Below are positions 1 through 4,060 of a stretch of 5,353 nt of DNA, in pieces. Positions within the stretch are counted from its first letter, which is position 1. Each line of letters begins with the position of its first letter. This DNA comes from Candidatus Iainarchaeum sp. (GTDB lineage: Archaea; B1Sed10-29). Location of the stretch: positions 1 through 5,353 of the forward strand of contig PWFL01000053.1 in assembly GCA_003553825.1 (NCBI GenBank), written 5' to 3'. Under the pieces are notes generated by a model. It had not been told where the DNA came from and searched no databases. It worked only from the letters and a program-made list of their open reading frames with translations. The translations under genes and the position numbers were made by a program.

Positions 1-674
1 CCGACCTACATCTAGGACTGGAGTCACTCATGGCAAGAGCAGGAATGCTAATGCCAAAATTCCAACTACGAGAAATCAAACAAGAAATAGAAGAGATAAT
101 AGAGAGGAAAGAACCGGAAAAACTAGTAATATGCGGGGACATAAAACACGAGTTCTCAAAGACATCAAAGGGAGAAAAACAAGAAATACAGGAATTTATA
201 GAGTACCTAAGCGATCAGGTTAAAAAAATACTCCTGGTCAAGGGAAACCACGACAACTACCTGATCTACGCCACGAAGAAATACGAAAACGTGGAACTCA
301 AAGAACAGTTCACACTGAAAAACACAACTTTCATACACGGACACCAAAAACAAATGAATCTGGAAACCCAAAAAGCTGAATACATAATTATAGGACACGA
401 ACACCCGGCACTATCACTAACAGACAAAGTAGGGATAAAAGAAAAAGTATCCTGTTTCCTCTACGGAGAAACAACCGAACAAGAAAAGAAAATAATCGTT
501 ATGCCAGCATTCTCCAAACTAGCGGAAGGATCACAAGTAAATCTGATCAAAGAAAAAGACCTATTATCACCAATACTAAGAAATAAAACCAATCTAAACA
601 ATTTAAAAGCCATCGCAGTGGACAGAGAAGCAGGAAAATACAAATTCCCGGAAATAGGAGAAATACAATATTAA
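1..674 (+). CDS. Archaeal ICC-like / SbcD-related metallophosphoesterase, 5'-truncated by the window edge
   Basis: This is a calcineurin-like metallophosphoesterase of the archaeal SbcD-related group (COG1407 type). These enzymes hydrolyse phosphoester bonds at a two-metal centre, but the physiological substrate is not established. The reading frame is open from base 3, and its first residues are DLHLG, the family's metal-binding motif I. The ATG at base 30 is therefore internal, and the true start lies just left of the window. Counting from that ATG, the other motifs come in order: GD (residues 36-37, within CGDIKHEF), GNHD (72-75), HGH (103-105) and GHEHP (122-126). The metal ligands thus look complete. 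The C-terminal 80 residues carry no further motif I recognise. It is not Mre11, because the Mre11 capping domain is absent and the protein is far shorter. The family call is firm and the substrate unknown. No T-rich terminator follows the stop, so transcription could continue into alba. Confidence 0.9.
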   Translation, partial: DLHLGLESLMARAGMLMPKFQLREIKQEIEEIIERKEPEKLVICGDIKHEFSKTSKGEKQEIQEFIEYLSDQVKKILLVKGNHDNYLIYATKKYENVELKEQFTLKNTTFIHGHQKQMNLETQKAEYIIIGHEHPALSLTDKVGIKEKVSCFLYGETTEQEKKIIVMPAFSKLAEGSQVNLIKEKDLLSPILRNKTNLNNLKAIAVDREAGKYKFPEIGEIQY

Positions 675-717
675 AAAAAACCAAGAAAACACGTAAAACA
701 TTAAAAACAGAAAACCA

Positions 718-725
718 TTTAAAAG
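718..725 (+). promoter_or_regulatory. alba: Possible TATA box for alba
   Basis: TTTAAAAG resembles an archaeal TATA element and is one of few T-containing runs in the spacer. If it is used, transcription would begin near position 747 and leave a leader of about 60 bases. A second candidate, AAATATAAAC at 736-745, would start transcription near 767. No clear BRE is seen and the spacer is very A-rich, so chance matches are likely. Read-through from the upstream gene is an alternative. Confidence 0.3.
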
Positions 726-795
726 AGAATCCAGAAAATATAAACACAGAGAAGACGGACCACAGAACACAATACAAAAACAAAACACAAAGAAC

Positions 796-802
796 GAGGT
801 GA
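796..802 (+). promoter_or_regulatory. alba: Shine-Dalgarno site that fixes the alba start
   Basis: GAGGTGA is a near-perfect anti-16S match lying 5 bases before the ATG at 808. It contains an in-frame GTG at 799 that would add three residues, but that codon sits inside the ribosome binding site. The ATG at 808 is therefore the correct start. Confidence 0.85.
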
Positions 803-807
803 CCAAC

Positions 808-1086
808 ATGGCCGAAGACAACGTAATCTACGTGGGAAACAAAGGCGTAATGAGCTACGTCCTAGCAGTAGTAACCCAATTCAACCAAGGAACAGAAGAA
901 GTAGAAGTAAAAGCAAGAGGAAAATCCATAAGCAGAGCAGTAGACGTAGCAGAAATAGTGAAAAACAAGTTCCTCGACGAAGTGAACATCGAAGAGATCT
1001 CAACAAAGACAGAGGAACTGGAAAACGACGATGGCTCAGAATCAAAGGTAAGCGCCATCACAATTCGAATGACAGCCCCACAATAA
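808..1086 (+). CDS. alba: DNA/RNA-binding chromatin protein Alba
   Basis: Alba is a small, abundant archaeal nucleoid protein that dimerises and binds double-stranded DNA and RNA, compacting or bridging them. The 92-residue product has the normal family length. The match is clear throughout: the N-terminal strand and loop VIYVGNKGVMSYVLAVVTQF (6-25), the signature KARGKSISRAVDVAEIVKN, an acidic loop (EELENDDGSES) between the last two strands, and a final strand ending near SAITIRM. Residue 12 is the conserved loop lysine that contacts DNA. Residue 11, which aligns with the Lys16 acetylated in Sulfolobus Alba, is Asn here, and the following Pro is Gly. The gene has a strong ribosome binding site and a long A-rich leader, which fits high expression. 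It appears to be the last gene of its transcript, since a T-rich block follows about 60 bases downstream. The identification is near certain. Confidence 0.97.
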   Translation: MAEDNVIYVGNKGVMSYVLAVVTQFNQGTEEVEVKARGKSISRAVDVAEIVKNKFLDEVNIEEISTKTEELENDDGSESKVSAITIRMTAPQ

Positions 1087-1122
1087 ACAAAGAACTACAC
1101 AGAAAAACACCAAAGACCAAAC

Positions 1123-1157
1123 AACCCCTAAAAAACCTTCGGGAGTTATTCTCTTTC
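1123..1157 (+). terminator. Weak hairpin plus pyrimidine tract after alba
   Basis: Bases 1123-1129 (AACCCCT) can pair with 1141-1147 (GGGAGTT), with one C-A mismatch and one G-T wobble around an 11-base loop. A pyrimidine-rich run, ATTCTCTTTCCC, follows at 1148-1159. A second T-rich run at 1169-1179 could also serve, since archaeal termination mostly needs T-runs rather than hairpins. The strand switches here from almost T-free to T-rich, which fits the end of a transcript. Confidence 0.4.
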
Positions 1158-1170
1158 CCAACCCCTTACT

Positions 1171-1184
1171 TTTTATTTTAATAT
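1171..1184 (+). promoter_or_regulatory. Probable TATA box of the KH gene, leaderless transcript
   Basis: The AT-only run TTTTATTTTAATAT is centred about 24 bases before the ATG at 1201. That is the spacing from an archaeal TATA box to a transcription start lying at or next to the start codon. No Shine-Dalgarno sequence precedes the ATG: the 15 bases before it are pyrimidine-rich. Both facts suggest a leaderless mRNA. The run may double as a termination signal for alba. Confidence 0.55.
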
Positions 1185-1200
1185 ACCCTTAATCCTAATC

Positions 1201-1713
1201 ATGGAGCTACCAATCTGCACACAGGACGCCGAAAGAAAAAAACTCTGCAAAGAATGCAGAAAAAAACTCGAGTCCAACGAAATAAACCAAACGGACGTGG
1301 AACTAAGCAGAATACTCCACAAACTAAGAAAAAAAGAAACACTGCAAGAGGACGTAAGTCTGATAAAAACAGAGATTCTAGAAGAATCTTCAGAAGAAAT
1401 AGTTCTAGCTCTAGTAGAAGGCAATCCAGGCGCACTTATAGGAAAAGGAGGAAGGATAATCCGCTTGATCTCGGAAAAACTTGGAAAGAACGTAAGAGTA
1501 ATAAAAAACGGGAACATACTACAAATAACCAACGACCTAGCCACACCAGTAAGAGCCTGCGGAGTGAACAAACTCCACAAACCGAACAACGGAACCGAAA
1601 AACACATAACTCTACCAAGGGAACAGAAAAACCAACCCAACATGGGCCTCGAAGAAATACAAAAATCCATAAACCAATTAACAAAAGAAAACTACAAAGT
1701 AAAATACATCTAA
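1201..1713 (+). CDS. Archaeal KH-domain, NusA-like RNA-binding protein
   Basis: The 170-residue product matches an archaeal family usually annotated as a NusA-like KH-domain protein. It probably binds RNA in transcription or ribosome-related work, but its exact role is not known. Three parts are visible. The N-terminal segment has cysteines at 6, 16 and 19 (CxxC at 16-19), followed by a charged helical stretch. A KH domain follows at roughly 52-120, with the GxxG loop IGKGG at 80-84 and a basic helix and strand after it. The C-terminal tail contains LPRE (138-141) and ends in a helix and strand typical of the family. Relatives usually have a fourth N-terminal cysteine; here the first pair reads CTQD, so a complete zinc site looks doubtful. 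The gene heads a same-strand run with aspS, 42 bases downstream. The family call is good and the function is inferred. Confidence 0.85.
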   Translation: MELPICTQDAERKKLCKECRKKLESNEINQTDVELSRILHKLRKKETLQEDVSLIKTEILEESSEEIVLALVEGNPGALIGKGGRIIRLISEKLGKNVRVIKNGNILQITNDLATPVRACGVNKLHKPNNGTEKHITLPREQKNQPNMGLEEIQKSINQLTKENYKVKYI

Positions 1714-1742
1714 AAACAAAGCAACTTAGAATTAAAAAAACT

Positions 1743-1746
1743 GGAG
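1743..1746 (+). promoter_or_regulatory. aspS: Ribosome binding site of aspS
   Basis: GGAG lies 9 bases before the ATG at 1756. It supports that start over the next in-frame ATG (codon 14), which would remove part of the anticodon-binding domain. Confidence 0.6.
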
Positions 1747-1755
1747 AAAGATCAA

Positions 1756-3069
1756 ATGATAAGGAAAAAACTTTCAGGAGAAATAAACCCACAAATGGAA
1801 GGAGAAGAAACCACCATAGCAGGGTGGGTCGACACAAAAAGAGACCTGGGCAAAATAATATTCCTAAAAATAAGAGATACACAAGGAAAGATACAGGTAA
1901 CCGTTAAAAAAGAAAGGGATTCGGAAGAAACTTTCAAAAAAGCAAAAGACGTGACTCAAGAGTCAGTAGTAGCCATAACCGGAGAGATAGAGAAGACGGA
2001 TCAAACGGAAACAGGAATCGAGATCAAGCCAACCGAAATAAACATTCTCAACAAAGCCGAGACACCACTACCACTCGAATTAGAAGAAGACGTGGAAAGC
2101 AAGCTCGACACCAGGCTAAACCAAAGATTCATCGACCTAAGAAAACCTGAGAAAGAAGCCATACTACAGATCAGAGACTCCGCATTAACAGCGATAAAGG
2201 AATCAATGGAAAAAAGAAAATTTGTAGAGATGCATACCCCTAAAATAATAAGCGAAGGAGCGGAAGGAGGAGCAACCCTCTTCCCAGTAAAGTACTTCGA
2301 AGAAGACGCCTACCTAGCACAGTCACCACAGCTCTACAAGCAGATACTCATGGCAACAAATCTGGACAGGATGTACGAAATAGGAAACTACTTCAGAGCG
2401 GAGAAAACAGACACAATAAGACACACATCCGAGTTCACAATGTGGGACTTCGAAATGGCATTCATAGACAGCCAGGAGGACGTACTACAAGTGCTGGAAG
2501 AAACAGTGAAAGAAGTCATCCAACACGTGAAAGAGAACGCGAAACCTTACCTGGAAAAACTCGATGTGAATCTAGAAACCCCGGAGACACCATTCAAAAG
2601 AATAACCTACGAAAAAGCACGAGAACTACTTAAAGAAGAGGGAAAAGAAATACCAAAAGGGAAGGACCTGGATACAGAAGCGGAGAAAATGCTCGGGGAC
2701 ATAATGGAAAGGGAAGGACACGAACTCTACTACATCATTGAATACCCATCCGAAGAAAAACCATTCTACATAATGAGAAAGGACGAAGAACCCTACTACA
2801 GCCCCTCCTTCGACCTCGACTACAAAGGAATAGAGATAACCAGCGGAGGACAGAGAGAACACAGGCCAGAACAACTCAATGAGAACATAGAAGAACAAGG
2901 ATTGAATCCTGATGACTTCGAGTACTACATGAATGCATTCAAGTACGGAATGCCACCACACGGAGGAGCCGGAACAGGATTCGACAGAGTAATACAACAA
3001 ATGCTCGAACTAGATAACATAAGAGAAGCAATACCCTTCCCAAGGGACTTAAAGAGGCTGAAACCATGA
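1756..3069 (+). CDS. aspS: Aspartyl-tRNA synthetase, archaeal type (possibly also charging tRNA-Asn)
   Basis: AspRS joins aspartate to tRNA-Asp in the cytoplasm using ATP. The 437-residue length equals that of archaeal enzymes, and there is no bacterial GAD insertion domain. An OB-fold anticodon-binding domain occupies about 1-100 (AGWV at 22-25, IRD at 39-41), followed by a hinge with AETPLPL (101-107). The class II catalytic core has motif 1 around 128-163, the aspartate-pocket QSPQLYKQ (189-196), motif 2 with FRAE (213-216) and RHTSEFTMWDFEMAF (222-236), ITSGGQRE (361-368), and motif 3 GAGTGFDR (404-411) with the invariant Arg411. All catalytic residues I can check are present. Positions 26 and 85, which separate tRNA-Asp-specific from relaxed archaeal AspRSs, are Asp and Glu and match neither class. 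The TGA stop overlaps the next ATG, so downstream translation is probably coupled. Confidence 0.97.
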   Translation: MIRKKLSGEINPQMEGEETTIAGWVDTKRDLGKIIFLKIRDTQGKIQVTVKKERDSEETFKKAKDVTQESVVAITGEIEKTDQTETGIEIKPTEINILNKAETPLPLELEEDVESKLDTRLNQRFIDLRKPEKEAILQIRDSALTAIKESMEKRKFVEMHTPKIISEGAEGGATLFPVKYFEEDAYLAQSPQLYKQILMATNLDRMYEIGNYFRAEKTDTIRHTSEFTMWDFEMAFIDSQEDVLQVLEETVKEVIQHVKENAKPYLEKLDVNLETPETPFKRITYEKARELLKEEGKEIPKGKDLDTEAEKMLGDIMEREGHELYYIIEYPSEEKPFYIMRKDEEPYYSPSFDLDYKGIEITSGGQREHRPEQLNENIEEQGLNPDDFEYYMNAFKYGMPPHGGAGTGFDRVIQQMLELDNIREAIPFPRDLKRLKP

Positions 3070-3425
3070 AAGAAAAGGTTTCAAAGGAACTAAATGAAGC
3101 TATGAAGAATCCTGCAGAAAAACTCAGTGAATACCAAAAGAGAATAGAGAAAATTGAAAAACAAAAGAAACAAACAAAAAAGCAAAAAAAGAAAAAATCA
3201 TTGGAAGAAAAACACAAAATAATCCAAAAGAAAATAGAGCTCCTTAAAGATCTAACAGGGGTTAAAAAATCAGTAGAGGAAAAGAAAAAAGAACTGAAAG
3301 AAAAAACAACTCCTGAAAAAAGAAGAAAGATGATCAAAAAATTTAAAGAACTGGAGAAGCAACGGGAAAGATTGGGGATAAAGACTAGAAGGGAGAAGGA
3401 AAAGAAGAAGAGGAGGAAAAAATGA
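3066..3425 (+). CDS. Lysine-rich coiled-coil protein of unknown function
   Basis: I do not recognise this family. The 119 residues include 41 Lys (34%), 9 Arg, 20 Glu and one Asp, giving a net charge near +29. There is no Cys or Trp, and almost no Gly or Pro. The charged-residue pattern with spaced Leu/Ile implies two long helices or coiled coils, at about 5-60 and 67-105, broken near DLTGV (62-66). The last 13 residues are a basic tail of Lys, Arg and Glu. No membrane segment or signal peptide is visible. Its ATG overlaps the aspS stop (ATGA) and its own stop overlaps the next start in the same way, with GAGG at 3054-3057 as a ribosome binding site. That placement argues it is a real gene rather than low-complexity noise. 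Nucleic-acid or ribosome binding is plausible from charge alone. The extreme composition could also give false similarity hits. Confidence 0.75.
   Translation: MKEKVSKELNEAMKNPAEKLSEYQKRIEKIEKQKKQTKKQKKKKSLEEKHKIIQKKIELLKDLTGVKKSVEEKKKELKEKTTPEKRRKMIKKFKELEKQRERLGIKTRREKEKKKRRKK
3411..3416 (+). promoter_or_regulatory. yjbQ: Ribosome binding site of the YjbQ gene inside the upstream coding tail
   Basis: AGGAGG lies 5 bases before the ATG at 3422 and within the last codons of the lysine-rich gene, where it also encodes part of the basic tail. It supports the overlapping start and efficient re-initiation. Confidence 0.75.
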
Positions 3426-3826
3426 AGAAGATAACCTTCTCCACAAACCAAGAAATGGAAATCATTCAGCTAACTGATAAAATAAAGAAGAAAATGGAAG
3501 ATATTGATATAGGGAATGGTCTTCTACATGTATACGCTCCGCATGCGACCGGAGCAATAATAATCAATGAATCAGCCGATCCAAATGTTCAAAAGGATAT
3601 ATTGAATAAACTTAAAGATATTTTTCCAAAAAACGCTGGATACGAACACGACTGTATCGACAACAACGCCCACTCCCACCTAATGTCAACTTTCCTGGGC
3701 TGCAGCGAGACCATACCGATCGAGAATGGAAAAATAAACCTGGGGACATGGCAGGATATCTCCTTCGTTGAAACGGACGGACCCAGGGAAAAGAGAAATG
3801 TTTACATTCAGATTATAGAGAAATGA
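3422..3826 (+). CDS. yjbQ: YjbQ / UPF0047 family protein
   Basis: The 134-residue product is a full-length member of the YjbQ/UPF0047 family, found in bacteria and archaea. Databases sometimes call members secondary thiamine-phosphate synthase because a weak activity has been reported, but the true function is not settled. Family signatures visible are LLHVYAPHATGAIIINE (34-50, with His41 and Glu50), GYEHD (73-77), NNAHSHL (81-87), the Ser-Thr-containing FLGCSETIPIENG (91-103), LGTWQ (107-111) and the near-terminal ETDGPR (117-122). The conserved histidines and acidic residues are thought to form a metal or anion site. The start overlaps the preceding stop as ATGA, so it shares an operon with aspS and the lysine-rich protein. 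Codons 19-66 use T-ending Asp codons only, unlike the rest of the gene. The family call is firm and the biochemical role open. Confidence 0.93.
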   Translation: MKKITFSTNQEMEIIQLTDKIKKKMEDIDIGNGLLHVYAPHATGAIIINESADPNVQKDILNKLKDIFPKNAGYEHDCIDNNAHSHLMSTFLGCSETIPIENGKINLGTWQDISFVETDGPREKRNVYIQIIEK

Positions 3827-3840
3827 TATTTATTTTTCTA
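3827..3840 (+). terminator. T-rich run ending the aspS operon
   Basis: TATTTATTTTTCTA begins directly after the YjbQ stop codon. A short T-run like this is enough for archaeal intrinsic termination. No hairpin is apparent. It overlaps the last codon region of the convergent membrane-protein gene, whose own strand shows no comparable T-run until inside yjbQ. Confidence 0.5.
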
Positions 3841-4059
3841 CTGAATGAGTAAACGCCACAGTAAAACAGCTAAAAAGACCAATATCAGTATAGGGGAAGT
3901 TACAAAGTAGAAACTTTCTCTCTTGTAAACATATAGCAACCAGGAAGGTATATCCTCGAGTCCAATATAACGCGTTATGATAGGAGCTAGTATGAATAGT
4001 CCTCCAAGCAGAATTAAAAATGCTCCTATGATAAATGAGAATCTGGTGTTGAATTCCAT
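3838..4059 (-). CDS. Small membrane protein with two transmembrane helices, unknown function
   Basis: I do not recognise a family. The 73-residue product has two hydrophobic segments, at about 9-28 (FIIGAFLILLGGLFILAPII) and 52-72 (ending LLWRLLI), joined by a polar stretch of about 23 residues with DIPSW and the basic YKRES. It should be an integral membrane hairpin with both ends on the same side. The start at 4059 is preferred: it follows the ATPase stop by one base and has AGGCGGTG (4071-4064) four bases upstream. An ATG at 4080 would add seven residues, MRYRRCK, and overlap the ATPase gene by 20 bases. The tight spacing implies co-transcription and coupled translation with the HerA-like ATPase. 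A role as a membrane tether or partner of that ATPase is inference from position only. Confidence 0.7.
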   Translation of the reverse strand: MEFNTRFSFIIGAFLILLGGLFILAPIITRYIGLEDIPSWLLYVYKRESFYFVTSPILILVFLAVLLWRLLIQ

Positions 4060-4060
4060 T

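Noticed and set aside
799..807. GTG start for alba, giving a 95-residue protein
   Set aside because: The GTG lies inside the GAGGTGA ribosome binding site. The ATG at 808 has correct spacing and gives the usual Alba N-terminus.
547..821. Overlapping minus-strand hydrophobic frames around the alba leader
   Set aside because: They are antisense to the A-rich spacer and the phosphoesterase end. The apparent hydrophobicity comes from T-rich codons, and two overlapping frames show the same artefact.
1254..1907. 217-codon + strand frame overlapping the KH gene and aspS
   Set aside because: It is a shadow frame: low-complexity Arg, Lys, Asn and Thr produced by A-rich codons read out of frame. It spans two well-supported genes and an intergenic gap.
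3140..3425. Short direct repeats of lysine codons as a repeat element or CRISPR-like array
   Set aside because: The AAA/AAG/GAA runs vary in length and spacing and stay in one reading frame. They are low-complexity coding sequence, not a repeat array.
2939..3451. 170-codon minus-strand frame rich in Phe, Ser and Leu, looking like a membrane protein
   Set aside because: It is the antisense of the lysine-rich gene and the aspS end. Runs of Phe, Ser and Leu are what A-rich lysine and glutamate codons give on the other strand.
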